NCBI GenBank assembly: GCA_051878795.1
Contig: JBJEKU010000010.1
Span: forward strand, 1 to 64,000
DNA: 64,000 nucleotides
Direction: 5' to 3'
DNA from: W1P20-047 sp051878795
Lineage (GTDB): Bacteria > Actinomycetota > Coriobacteriia > Coriobacteriales > Eggerthellaceae
The number at the start of each line of letters is the position of its first letter. Positions within the stretch are counted from its first letter, which is position 1. Shown piece by piece: positions 27,332-36,172 of this stretch. The notes under the pieces were generated by a model. That model made no database searches. It saw only the letters and a program-made list of their open reading frames with translations, and was not told the DNA's origin. The translations under genes were made by a program, and so were the position numbers.

Positions 27332-28519
27332 ATGAAAAACGAGGAAAAGCGCCCAAGGTTTTCCGTGCCTGCGAGGGTTGCCGCCGTTGTAACGGCCGCC
27401 ATCTGCGCCTGCGCGTTGACCTTTGCGGTTTCTCCCGAAAGCAGCCTTGCGGATCTGTTCCAGGAAACGGCGTACGCGGCGGGCGGCTCGTCGGGTTCGG
27501 GCAGTGCGAAAGCGGCAGACGAGAAGCCTTCGAGCACGGATAAGACCGGTTCCGAAACCGGCAAGGCGGCAACGGAGGGCGGTTCGAAGGATGCCGGCTC
27601 TTCTACGCAGCAGGCAAAAGGGGAGGCGGATGCTGCAGCAGCATCGTCGGACGGATTCGTCACGCTCGACCAGATCCCCGAGTATTCCGGCTCGCCCTAT
27701 GTCGAGCTCAATGGGAACCAGCCGTATTTCGACCCGGATGATTATCCGTACGAATCCTTCGAGAGCTATGCGCCTTTGGATAGCCTGGGCCGTTGCGGCG
27801 AGTGTGCGGCGCTGGTGGGCGAGGAAACCATGCCTACCGAAAAGCGCGGCTCCATCGGTTCGGTGAAGCCTTCCGGTTGGTGCATGCATAAGTACGATTG
27901 GGTTGATGGCAAGTACGTATACAACCGCTGCCACCTGCTGGGATATCAGCTGACTGCGGAAAACGCCAACGTGCGCAACCTGATCACGGGCACCCGTTCC
28001 ATGAATGTCGATGGCATGGAGCCCTTCGAATCGAAGGTCGCCCAGTATGTAAAGAGCACCGGCAACCATGTGCTCTACCGTGTGACACCCTTGTTCGAAG
28101 GCAACGAGCTGGTTGCCCGCGGCGTGGTGATGGAAGTACGCTCCATGGAAGATGATGGCAAGGGCCTGTCGTTCTGCATCTACTGCTATAACGTGGAGCC
28201 CGGCGTGACCATCGACTATGCTTCGGGTGAGAATTGGGCCGATGGAACCATGGGTTCCGGAGAGTCTTCGGATGATTCCGACGGCAGCGCTGCAGCGGCG
28301 GGCGCGGTTGCGGCATCTGCAGCGGACTCGGCGGAGCCTGCAGCTTCGGGGGATTCGGTTGCAGCATCGTATGTGCTCAACACCAATTCCAAGAAATTCC
28401 ATGTTCCCGAATGCGGATCGGTCGATCAGATGAGCGAGGCGAATAAGGAGTATTTCAACGGAACCAGGGATGAGGCTATCGCCAGGGGCTATACCCCCTG
28501 CAAGCGGTGCAATCCGTAA
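27332..28519 (+). CDS. Secreted DNA/RNA non-specific endonuclease with a C-terminal cysteine motif
   Basis: A 395-residue exported protein. Residues 1-50 form a signal sequence (basic MKNEEKRPRF, then a hydrophobic run, AYAAG at the likely cleavage site). A low-complexity Ser/Ala/Lys linker follows to about residue 110. The central domain is of the DNA/RNA non-specific endonuclease family, with the catalytic region NRCHLLGYQLTAENAN replacing the usual DRGH and an asparagine-containing NLITGT segment. The last 45 residues form a small domain with H-x-P-E-C and PCKRCNP, a zinc-ligand pattern seen at the ends of other secreted nucleases. GGAG nine bases upstream supports ATG 27332. Likely role: nucleic-acid scavenging outside the cell. 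Confidence 0.85.
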   Translation: MKNEEKRPRFSVPARVAAVVTAAICACALTFAVSPESSLADLFQETAYAAGGSSGSGSAKAADEKPSSTDKTGSETGKAATEGGSKDAGSSTQQAKGEADAAAASSDGFVTLDQIPEYSGSPYVELNGNQPYFDPDDYPYESFESYAPLDSLGRCGECAALVGEETMPTEKRGSIGSVKPSGWCMHKYDWVDGKYVYNRCHLLGYQLTAENANVRNLITGTRSMNVDGMEPFESKVAQYVKSTGNHVLYRVTPLFEGNELVARGVVMEVRSMEDDGKGLSFCIYCYNVEPGVTIDYASGENWADGTMGSGESSDDSDGSAAAAGAVAASAADSAEPAASGDSVAASYVLNTNSKKFHVPECGSVDQMSEANKEYFNGTRDEAIARGYTPCKRCNP

Positions 28520-28558
28520 GCGATTGCCAAAGTTTCCAACCGAAGACCGGATTCATGC

Positions 28559-28584
28559 GCGAACCCGCCGGAAGGCGGGTTCGC
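28559..28584. terminator. Perfect 11-pair hairpin between convergent genes
   Basis: GCGAACCCGCC, tetraloop GGAA, GGCGGGTTCGC. It sits 39 bases after the nuclease stop and 14 bases past the end of the convergent ATPase gene. Neither strand has a U-tract after it, so it is a terminator-like hairpin of uncertain mechanism. Confidence 0.55.
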
Positions 28585-28598
28585 TGCATTCGGATCTA

Positions 28599-30116
28599 TT
28601 ATTCCTCTTCTTCCAGGGAAACCTGGTTGATGCGGTCGGCAAGGTCGCTGCCGCGTTCGTAGAACAGCAGATCCTGGTTGTGCTCGAAGTACTTATCGCA
28701 GCCATGGCTATTGATGAAGTCCATTCCGAAGCGGTTTGCGGAAAGCGCGGTCACCAGCAGCAGCATCTCCTGATCGGATCCGAAGGCGGCTTCAGTGAAG
28801 GTGAAGGCGTTGTCCAGTGCCGCGGATGCATCTTCCACCATGGTGTCCAAGCGCTCCACGGCGGCACCGAATGCGGCCTTCAGGGTGGCGAAGGGCATGG
28901 TTGCCTCGCTGCCGTTCTCGTTCAGGGCGTCGCTCACCAAGGCGATGAAGCGCTGGTAAGCCAGGCGCTTGCCTTCGGTGATCAGGCCGTTCGCGCGCTC
29001 GGTTGCCAGGGTCTGGGTCACTTCCAGCTGAGCCTTGCGTGCAGCTTCCAGGCAGTCGGCTTCGTCGGAGTCGGCTTCCAGGCCTTCCTTGATCCGGCTC
29101 AGCTGCTCGAATGCGAATTCCACGGCCTTTTCTTCCAGCATGGTGGAACGCAGGGTGTTGCCCAGTGCATCGGTGATCAGGCCCATCAGGGAAACGCGTT
29201 CGTCGAAGGGCGCCTCTGCGGCGCGGGAGATGATGCCCTCGTCCGCCTCGCCGGCAAGGATCTTGTCGATCTGGTAGTCGGAGCGGTACTTGGTGAACAG
29301 CTCGTAGTACACCGCGAAGGACTTGGAGATCTCGGGGTCCTGGACGTATTGGCCGATCAGCAGCTCGTCGACGGGCAGGTTCTGCTCTTCGTACAGGCGG
29401 ATCATCGCGGAAAGGTCGTCCCAGCCACGGGCGGTGACGAAGCTCTTGCCGTCGACGGTGGTCTCAACGCTGTAGAAGTGGTTGCGCTTGATGTCCAGAT
29501 AGGTGATGACCGCGGGATGGGTACCGTGGTCGATGGCGTAGTCGCGCCATACGTTGAAGTCGGGTTCGACGTCGATGCGCTTCAAACGGTCCCAGGTTGC
29601 GATGTCGAAGTCATGGACGGTGCGGTTGTACTCGGGCGGGTTGCCTGCGGTGACTACGATCCAGCCGTCGGGTACGCGATGACGGCCGAAGGTCTTGTAC
29701 TGCAGGAACTGCAGCATGGCAGGGGTGAGGGTTTCGGAGACGCAGTTGATCTCGTCCAGGAACAGGATGCCCTCGGTGCGTCCGGTTGCCTCGATGGCAT
29801 CGTAGACGCTCGAGATGATCTCGCTCATGGTGTATTCGGAAACCTCGAATTCTTCACCGCCGTAGTTCTTCTTGGCGATGAAGGGCAGGCCCAGTGCGCT
29901 CTGGCGGGTGTGATGGGTCATGGAATAGGAAACCAGGGCCACGTCCAGTTCGTGGGCGATCTGCTCCATGATGGCGGTCTTGCCGATGCCGGGTGCGCCG
30001 ATCAGGAACACGGGGCGCTGGCGCTGGGGGGTCAGGCGGTAGTTGCCGAACTCGTCCTTGGAGAAGTATGCCTGCATGGCATACTTGATCTGGTCCTTTG
30101 CCTGGCGGATATCCAT
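28599..30116 (-). CDS. MoxR-type AAA+ ATPase
   Basis: A 505-residue protein with an N-terminal AAA+ module: Walker A GAPGIGKTA near residue 40, Walker B ILFLDEINC, sensor-1 VVTAGNPPEY. A long C-terminal region of helices contains no known catalytic motif. The layout matches MoxR-family ATPases, which act as chaperones or metal-cofactor inserters together with a von Willebrand factor A (VWA) protein. The gene directly upstream encodes such a VWA protein, 98 bases away on the same strand, so the two are almost certainly partners. The C-terminus is acidic (SLEEEE). The substrate is not evident from the neighbourhood. Confidence 0.85.
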   Translation of the reverse strand: MDIRQAKDQIKYAMQAYFSKDEFGNYRLTPQRQRPVFLIGAPGIGKTAIMEQIAHELDVALVSYSMTHHTRQSALGLPFIAKKNYGGEEFEVSEYTMSEIISSVYDAIEATGRTEGILFLDEINCVSETLTPAMLQFLQYKTFGRHRVPDGWIVVTAGNPPEYNRTVHDFDIATWDRLKRIDVEPDFNVWRDYAIDHGTHPAVITYLDIKRNHFYSVETTVDGKSFVTARGWDDLSAMIRLYEEQNLPVDELLIGQYVQDPEISKSFAVYYELFTKYRSDYQIDKILAGEADEGIISRAAEAPFDERVSLMGLITDALGNTLRSTMLEEKAVEFAFEQLSRIKEGLEADSDEADCLEAARKAQLEVTQTLATERANGLITEGKRLAYQRFIALVSDALNENGSEATMPFATLKAAFGAAVERLDTMVEDASAALDNAFTFTEAAFGSDQEMLLLVTALSANRFGMDFINSHGCDKYFEHNQDLLFYERGSDLADRINQVSLEEEE

Positions 30117-30214
30117 ATATGTCCTTTCTCTTACGAGTCGTTTCTCTTTCGCGCTTCGATTGCGCTATGCGGGGCGGCTGCCCTGGATCGTGCCGGGCAG
30201 CCGAGGTTTCGCGA

Positions 30215-31741
30215 TCAGTAGTCGGTTTCTTCCAGGAATTCGGTTTCTTCCAACTGGATCTTCATCGCCCAGGTGGGAACCGGCGGGTCGGTGGGAATCT
30301 CGTCCACGAAAGCGAAGCAGACGTTGTAGTCGGGTGCCTTCGTGGGGTAGGTGCCCTGTCCGTCGGTGAAGTAGATGACGCCGCCGAAGTTGGTGATCTC
30401 GCCCATCTCGATCTGGTCGTTCACGTAGCTGAACACCGGGCGGAAGTCGGTGCCGCCCAGGCCCTTCACTTCCAGGTTTTCCAGATAGCGGTCGAAGTCC
30501 TTGCGCTCCTTCACATGGTAGATATCCGTGATTTCGGCATCGCACTGGATGATGGTGACGTCCATCTTCGTGGAGAAGCTGGATTCGTTGGTGAGGATGG
30601 AATAGGTCTGCTCCAGGAACTTGCGGACCAGGCCGTTCTTCGTGGAGGAAGAGGTGTCGATTGCGATGACGAATTCCTTGATGCGTTTCTGCTCGGTGTA
30701 TTCCAAGGGCTCGATCAGGGGCAGGTTGCCGTAGCGCTGCAGGCCGAAGCAATAGTACACGTAGTCGAATTCATCGTCGTTGATGAGCAGATGCTCGCCC
30801 ATGACCGCGAACTTGCGCAGGAACACACGGTAGTCGGTGCGCTTGCGGGTGACGCGGGTCAGGTTCATCTTCATGTTGGCACCCTCGGTGCCCCACAGGG
30901 TGGCGTAGGAATCCATCTGGATGCCCAGTTCCAGGGCTGCGTCTTCCCAGGTTTCCTTCGTGCGGTCCAGGTTGATGGTGTTCGCCATGCGCTGGCCGAT
31001 CGCGATGCTGGAATTCTTGGGTGCTTCCTTCTGCGTGATGTCTTCCGGCGCCAAGCCCGAAGAGGACTTGTGGGATTTCTCGATCTGGTCTGCTTCCGGG
31101 GGCAGTTCCATGTCGGTTCCGTTAGGAGCGGCCTTGGTGGCGTGGCCGCCCCTGCTGCCGCCTTCTTCCTCTTCGCCGTCCTTGCCTGCGTCCTTGCCGT
31201 CTTCCTTCACGTAGGGTGCGTGCCAAGGTTCGTGATCGTCGGCATAGAAGGGCTCGCGCAGGGCTTCCAGCTCTTCCAGGGTCAGCTTGCGGTCGAGCAG
31301 GTAGCGGTAAACCGCCTCTGCGGTGAAGTGCTTGACGTTTCCGGCGATTTCCGCGCAGGTCGCCGCCTGCCGTGCCTCGCGCGCACAGCGGACCACTCCC
31401 AGATTCAGGCCGGTGATGGAGTGCTCCACCACGATGTCGCAGGCCGCATCCCAGAAGGGGGCGTTCACCGTTGCTCCGGCAAAGGGGTGCAGGAAGACGC
31501 AGTGCATCACCGCGTGCAGGTAGTTACGCGCTAATGCCGCAGGCTCTTCCGCGTAGGTGCGGGCAGCCCAAGCGGGGCTGTAACGCAGGTAGTTGCCGTC
31601 GGTTGCGAAGGTGGCTCCTGCGATGGGCAGTCCCTTCAGGCGGGCGCAGGCGCTTGCCATGAAGCGCATGTTCACCACGATGGAGTTTTTGGAAAGCTCA
31701 AGCGCCTGGGCTCCTAATTGGGCTATTGACTCTTGCGCCAT
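30215..31741 (-). CDS. VWA protein with degenerate metallopeptidase-like N-terminal domain (DUF2201-type)
   Basis: A 508-residue protein of the type that pairs with MoxR ATPases. The N-terminal 150 residues match the putative metallopeptidase part, but the segment that reads HExxH in active relatives is HAVMHCVFLHP here (about residue 80), so the catalytic glutamate is alanine. A charged, low-complexity linker spans about residues 165-240. The C-terminal VWA-like domain has the metal-ion-dependent adhesion motif IDTSSSTKNG (DxSxS), then GGTDFRPVF and FTDGQG. GGAGGTTTG before the ATG at 31741 fixes the start. It is cotranscribed with the downstream ATPase. Confidence 0.82.
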   Translation of the reverse strand: MAQESIAQLGAQALELSKNSIVVNMRFMASACARLKGLPIAGATFATDGNYLRYSPAWAARTYAEEPAALARNYLHAVMHCVFLHPFAGATVNAPFWDAACDIVVEHSITGLNLGVVRCAREARQAATCAEIAGNVKHFTAEAVYRYLLDRKLTLEELEALREPFYADDHEPWHAPYVKEDGKDAGKDGEEEEGGSRGGHATKAAPNGTDMELPPEADQIEKSHKSSSGLAPEDITQKEAPKNSSIAIGQRMANTINLDRTKETWEDAALELGIQMDSYATLWGTEGANMKMNLTRVTRKRTDYRVFLRKFAVMGEHLLINDDEFDYVYYCFGLQRYGNLPLIEPLEYTEQKRIKEFVIAIDTSSSTKNGLVRKFLEQTYSILTNESSFSTKMDVTIIQCDAEITDIYHVKERKDFDRYLENLEVKGLGGTDFRPVFSYVNDQIEMGEITNFGGVIYFTDGQGTYPTKAPDYNVCFAFVDEIPTDPPVPTWAMKIQLEETEFLEETDY

Positions 31742-31967
31742 CAAACCTCCTTCCCGTTCGAAGGCCGCAGTGTTACAAGGCTGCGGCACAGTTGAATTAG
31801 CTTGATTATCCTAACCCTGAGAGTGTAGCATTTTCGGGGCGCGGACCTGTTTTTCCCGCGCCCAGCTTAACCTATCGGAGATGATTTCGCGTAAGGTTTC
31901 GATACTGCCGTATCGCCAGGTCATCGTGGGCTGGAGCCAGTGCGTCCAGCCGTTTGAAAGGATGCCG

Positions 31968-33935
31968 ATGAGCACGTATTCACCTATCTTCGAAGACACC
32001 GAGACACCTATCGGGCAGCTTCTCGATCAGGTTGGCACCGCGGGGTGGCGCGCCAAGTCCAATGAAGTGGGCGTCATCCAGGCGGCGCACGCCATCGATG
32101 GCGAGATGTGGGCGCCCCAGCTTACCCCATACAACGAATGGAAGCCCCGCGGTAACGGCCGTGTGAGCGACGGTCACGATGGCGATCTGTACAAGGTGGG
32201 TGCCTTGAACATGGGCATTTCCGTGGAGCTGCGCGAGGAAGTGCTCAAGCGCAGTGCGGAAGCCGCCCGTAAGGCCAAGGCGAGCCAGCTTGCCGAAGAG
32301 CAGGATGATTTTCTTGATCGCGACATCATCGACTTGCCGCTGGTCTTCGGCGTGAAGGAGTGCGAGGGCGGCTATGTTCTTGCGAAGGTTGACCTGCGCC
32401 AGTATGCGAAGCGCAGCCGTCGCGAGCGCGATCTTGTCCTGGTACTGCCGTCCCACGTGGATGGGGTTCCCATCATCAGGATCGATGCCGACGCTTTCTC
32501 GCGCTTCAACGTGCGCGGCATCGGCGTGCGATTGGTAGTGGTTCCCGACACCGTGCGCACCATCGACCCTGGTTGCTTTTCGTACCTGGCAGCGGAATAC
32601 GTCTACGTCGGCGCCCAGGCGACGGTGCTGGGCGGCCAGCCGCTCGAACGTTGGGCCCTGAAACCCCAGGTCGACCAGCGCTACTACTATGTCTCTCCCG
32701 ACAATCCCGCATGGAAGAGCGTGGATGGCAGCCTGGTTTCCAAAGACGGGACCTCGCTTCTGTTCCTGGCCCCGCCGTATGGCAAGCGCGTGCGCATTCC
32801 CCAGGGCGTCGTGCGCGTGGAAACCGATGCCCTTGCCAAGTGGGACAGCGTGCCCGAGGTAGTCGAATGCGGCCACGAACTCACGCGTATGGCTTCGAAG
32901 GAATGGGACGGGGCCTTGTGGCTATGCCCGCAGGATGCGCCCATGTTCGACATCCTGCTGCGCCGCGGTGTGCGCCTGGCAGGCCCCGGTGTTGTGACCG
33001 ACCAGGACTGCTGGTACGACTTCGACGAGCGCGGTGCCCTGTTGGTTGCAGGCCCTCCGGCTCCTCCGAGTGTTTCGCAGACCTTCGCGCGTGCGGCGGC
33101 AAGCATGGCAGACGGCACGGGCGACGCATCCCCTGCAGCCTTGGCGAAGAAGGTTGCCAAGACCCGTCCGCCCGCAACCTCGTTGCGCCTGCCTGCGGAA
33201 GTGGGGGGCACGCCATTGGTGCGTATCGCTTCCCGCGGCCTTATCACCTGCCCCGATACGCTGATCGTGCCCGAAGGCGTAGTTTCCGTGGGGGAGGACA
33301 ATGCCTGCAAGGGCCTGAAGAACCTGTCGTTGCCGGCAAGCCTGCGCCGTATCGAGGCGCACAGCTTCACCTCCCGCTGCCTGAAGGGCGTTACGTCCAT
33401 TCCCGCTGGGGTGGCGAGCGTGGGCGAAGGTTGCTTCGAGTATAGCGTCGTGCGTCTGGAGCACACCGGAACCATCGTCCACGTTTCTGCGAACCAGCTG
33501 CTCAACTGCTTCATCGAGCGCACCGACGAGGAAATCGCCGCACTGCAGGGCGCCGACCCGTCAAGCTATGTGCCTTTCGATTATGCCGCTTACGATGAAC
33601 TGTTGGTGCAGGGCAAGAACCTGCCCGACCGTATCGGTGCATTGGTGCATCGCATTGCGAACCCCTTCGGCCTTGCCGATGACGCACGTGCGAGCATCGT
33701 ATCGCAGATGCTGGCGAACAGCCGCGAGGTGATGGAATACGTGGCACGTGAAGGCGACTCGGAAACCGTGGCGAAGCTGATGGATGCCGGGTTCATCAAC
33801 GACCAGAACTTCGACGAGCAGATAGAGATGCTGCGCCGTTGCAACCGCACCGACTGCGTCATGCTGCTGATGGAGCGGCATCGTGCGAAGAACGCAGGCA
33901 AGCAGAAATCGGTGAAGTTGCGTTTCGCTTTATAG
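31968..33935 (+). CDS. BspA-like leucine-rich-repeat protein with ankyrin-like C-terminus
   Basis: A 655-residue cytoplasmic protein, with no signal peptide. From about residue 140 to 180 and 400 to 500 it has BspA-type LRR_5 units, with repeated patterns such as LIVPEGVVSVGEDNACKGL, LSLPASLRRIEAHSFTS and SIPAGVASVGEGCFEYS. The middle is irregular. The last 80 residues are helical and resemble ankyrin-type pairs (SREVMEYVAREGDSETVAKL and RCNRTDCVMLLMERH). GAAAGG six bases before ATG 31968 fixes the start. It is divergent from the VWA/MoxR pair with 226 bases between, so it may share control or act in the same system, but this is inference. Confidence 0.7.
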   Translation: MSTYSPIFEDTETPIGQLLDQVGTAGWRAKSNEVGVIQAAHAIDGEMWAPQLTPYNEWKPRGNGRVSDGHDGDLYKVGALNMGISVELREEVLKRSAEAARKAKASQLAEEQDDFLDRDIIDLPLVFGVKECEGGYVLAKVDLRQYAKRSRRERDLVLVLPSHVDGVPIIRIDADAFSRFNVRGIGVRLVVVPDTVRTIDPGCFSYLAAEYVYVGAQATVLGGQPLERWALKPQVDQRYYYVSPDNPAWKSVDGSLVSKDGTSLLFLAPPYGKRVRIPQGVVRVETDALAKWDSVPEVVECGHELTRMASKEWDGALWLCPQDAPMFDILLRRGVRLAGPGVVTDQDCWYDFDERGALLVAGPPAPPSVSQTFARAAASMADGTGDASPAALAKKVAKTRPPATSLRLPAEVGGTPLVRIASRGLITCPDTLIVPEGVVSVGEDNACKGLKNLSLPASLRRIEAHSFTSRCLKGVTSIPAGVASVGEGCFEYSVVRLEHTGTIVHVSANQLLNCFIERTDEEIAALQGADPSSYVPFDYAAYDELLVQGKNLPDRIGALVHRIANPFGLADDARASIVSQMLANSREVMEYVAREGDSETVAKLMDAGFINDQNFDEQIEMLRRCNRTDCVMLLMERHRAKNAGKQKSVKLRFAL

Positions 33936-33980
33936 GATCTGCGGGGCGCCGGAGAGCTGCCCGCTGTCCAAGAAAAGACA

Positions 33981-34009
33981 AAAGAGCCTGCAGTTGCGGG
34001 CTCTTTTTA
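33981..34009 (+). terminator. Terminator of the LRR-protein gene
   Basis: AAAGAGCCTGC and GCGGGCTCTTT pair over 11 positions (one T-G) around AGTT, and the U-tract overlaps the end of the stem (TTTTTAT). Confidence 0.93.
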
Positions 34010-34012
34010 TAA

Positions 34013-34040
34013 TTGCGATTAGCATTGATGATACTATGAT
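34013..34040 (+). promoter_or_regulatory. Promoter of the MFS gene
   Basis: TTGCGA (34013-34018), 16-base spacer, TATGAT (34035-34040), directly after the terminator and 34 bases before the MFS start codon. Confidence 0.55.
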
Positions 34041-34074
34041 CCTGTGAGGTTTCGGATGCGAGGGAAGGGACCTG

Positions 34075-35337
34075 ATGGGTAAAAACGGCGGTGCTGCCGG
34101 TTCGGTTGGCTGGAAGGCGTTTTCAGGCATTTGCGTGATGTCCCTGCTCTGGAGCGGTATCGAGTGGTACTGCATGAGTCTGTATGCCGATCCGGTGGTG
34201 ACCGATTTGGGGATATCCAGGACCGCCTTCATGTTCGCGCTCTCCCTGATGGCAGGCATCAGCGCTACGGTCAGTCTGACCTGCTTCGGTTCCGTCGAGC
34301 AGCGTTTCGGAGTCCGTCGCCTGCTCATTGCAGGCGGCATTTTGGACACCCTGGCGTTTCTGGTGCTGGGATTGGCGAATTCCCTTCCCGTTTTGTACTT
34401 GGGTGCCATCCTGTACGGCTTCGGCACGAGCGTGACCGGGTACAACATGGCGGCAACTGCGGTGAACCATTGGTTTGCCAGCAGGAGGGGGTCCATGGTG
34501 GGCGTTGCGAACACCGTCGGCTGCGTTTCGGGGATAGTGTTTTCCCCGGTAATCGCGGCGCTCATCGCGGTAGTGGGCTGGAGGATGTCGTTTTTCGTCT
34601 GCTTCGTTCTTTCGGTGGCGGGCGTGCTGCTGGTCGCCTTCCTGTACAGGGGCAACCCTGAAGACCTGGGCGTCGAACCCTTGTATTCCAGCGGGCAGGA
34701 AGGAGCAGATCCTCGGGAAACGCCTGCTTTTGCCGAAGAGGGCGAAGAAGACCAGGGTGGAGTGCCCTATTCCCAGGCAATCAGGACCAGCCGTTTCTGG
34801 ATCCTTGCGCTTGCGTATTTCGTCATCGGCATGGCGAGTTACGGGATCATGAGCACCATGGCCTTGTTCGCCATCGATTTCGGATATTCCAGCCTGCAGG
34901 GAGTTGTTGTGAGCGTTTCGCTCATCGCCTCGGCCGTCCTGTTGGTGCCCTTGGGTGCGGTGTGCGACCGCTTCGGGAGCCGTTGGGCCCTTACCATCTG
35001 CTGTGCGACAGCTATCATCGCCGCCCTTCTGCTTTGCGCCGGATCCCTTCCCGCAGCGGCGGTTTTCATTGCCTCTGCCTGCTCGGGCGCAGCGTACAAC
35101 AGCACGATTGTTCCCGTGAGCGTTTCCGTGCGCGAGGCCTTCGGGGCGCGCGAGTATTCCAAGAAGCTGGGTTTCTGCGCGGGGTGCGCGACGGTGGGCA
35201 TTTCTGCCGGCCCCACTGTGACCAGCATGTTCTTCGATTTGACGGGTAGCTACCATATGGCGTTGGTCGCCTTCGCCATCCTGTGCGCAGCCGCCCTGTT
35301 CGCCTTTCATGCTGTTGCCCGCCCGGCGGTACGCTAG
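34075..35337 (+). CDS. MFS transporter (OFA/monocarboxylate-type)
   Basis: A 420-residue permease with 12 predicted membrane helices in two halves, divided by a charged cytoplasmic loop around residues 205-235 (GQEGADPRETPAFAEEGEEDQ). The first half carries the MFS motif region RFGVRRLLIAGG and the helix-4/5 segment YGFGTSVTGYNMAATAVNHWF followed by RRGSMVGVANTVG, a pattern of the oxalate:formate antiporter-like group. The second half repeats it with DRFGSRWALT. GGGAAGGGA precedes the ATG. It is a single-gene unit with its own promoter. The substrate, probably a small organic anion, is not determinable here. Confidence 0.87.
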   Translation: MGKNGGAAGSVGWKAFSGICVMSLLWSGIEWYCMSLYADPVVTDLGISRTAFMFALSLMAGISATVSLTCFGSVEQRFGVRRLLIAGGILDTLAFLVLGLANSLPVLYLGAILYGFGTSVTGYNMAATAVNHWFASRRGSMVGVANTVGCVSGIVFSPVIAALIAVVGWRMSFFVCFVLSVAGVLLVAFLYRGNPEDLGVEPLYSSGQEGADPRETPAFAEEGEEDQGGVPYSQAIRTSRFWILALAYFVIGMASYGIMSTMALFAIDFGYSSLQGVVVSVSLIASAVLLVPLGAVCDRFGSRWALTICCATAIIAALLLCAGSLPAAAVFIASACSGAAYNSTIVPVSVSVREAFGAREYSKKLGFCAGCATVGISAGPTVTSMFFDLTGSYHMALVAFAILCAAALFAFHAVARPAVR

Positions 35338-35648
35338 GTCCATCTCCGGTCCTCGCCTCGCCACAGTGTCTGGCGCGGGAGGACGGGCCGGGGTTGCCAG
35401 GGTACGCGGGTGAATGTGCCGGGGGTTTCCGGAGCGCGCGGTTCTTCCCGATATGCATGGGAACCCTGCCGCGCCAATGCATGCGCTCCGACCCGATACA
35501 ACCGGTCCGATCGGTTTTCCGTCTTCTTGCGAAGCAGGTGGTTTTCCCTGGTCTGGTATGCTTGGTGTGAATACTAAGCACCCGGCTGCCTTGAATATGG
35601 GTTCGCGGCGGGCGGGCTGTGCGCCGTTCAGGCGCGGAAGGAGGGCGA
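35338..35648. other. Intergenic stretch after the MFS gene
   Basis: 311 bases with no gene. An imperfect hairpin, GTCCTCGC...CGGGAGGAC at about 35351-35386, could end MFS transcription but lacks a U-tract. The remainder must hold the promoter of the DUF6273 gene, but I see no strong -35/-10 pair. Confidence 0.4.
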
Positions 35649-36161
35649 ATGGAAGCAATCGAAACGGCGGCGGTGGGCGATACCGTGTCCTTCGGCCCCT
35701 ATGAGTGGCTTGTCATCGCAAAGGAAGAATCCAGGGCGATGCTCATCACCCGCGATTCCATCGATCAGGGAACCAGGTATAACGAAACCATGGGGCGCAC
35801 CTATTGGGAAAACTGCACCCTGCGTACTTGGTTGAACGGCGAATTCCTCGACCGTTTCCCCGAAGCGGACCGGGAGCGCATCCTGCAGGTGGAAGTGGGC
35901 GATTCCGGCAATCCCAAGTTCGAGCTGGACGGCGGCAACGCGACCATGGACAAGGTCTTCTGCCTTTCCGCCAAGGAAGCCAAGGAGCTGATGGACGACG
36001 AACAGCGCAAGGCTTCCGCTAACTGGTGGATCCGCACCCCGGGCTATGTGTCCATGCATGCGGTGTGCGTGTTCAGCGATTCGGGCGGGATCTATCTCGA
36101 TGGTTATTCCGTCAATACGGGTAATTTCGCAGTCCGTCCCGCGCTGTGGGTTTCGTGCTAG
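35649..36161 (+). CDS. DUF6273-family protein
   Basis: A 170-residue cytoplasmic protein. It shows the DUF6273 hallmarks in order: GDTVSFGPYEWLVIAKEE, a central NCTLRTWLNGEF, and near the end ANWWIRTPGYVSMHAVCVF and VRPALWVSC. The family is common in gut Firmicutes and Coriobacteriia and has no established function. ATG 35649 is fixed by GGAAGGAGGG five bases upstream. The aminopeptidase gene begins 11 bases after the stop with its own GGGGGTG site, so the two are cotranscribed. Confidence 0.83.
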   Translation: MEAIETAAVGDTVSFGPYEWLVIAKEESRAMLITRDSIDQGTRYNETMGRTYWENCTLRTWLNGEFLDRFPEADRERILQVEVGDSGNPKFELDGGNATMDKVFCLSAKEAKELMDDEQRKASANWWIRTPGYVSMHAVCVFSDSGGIYLDGYSVNTGNFAVRPALWVSC

Positions 36162-36172
36162 GGGGTGCCGGC

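Noticed and set aside
31817..31827. CCCTGAGAGTG as part of a TPP riboswitch
   Set aside because: Only the CTGAGA-like core is present; the second conserved block (ACCTGA and flanks) is missing on both strands, and no thiamine gene is adjacent.
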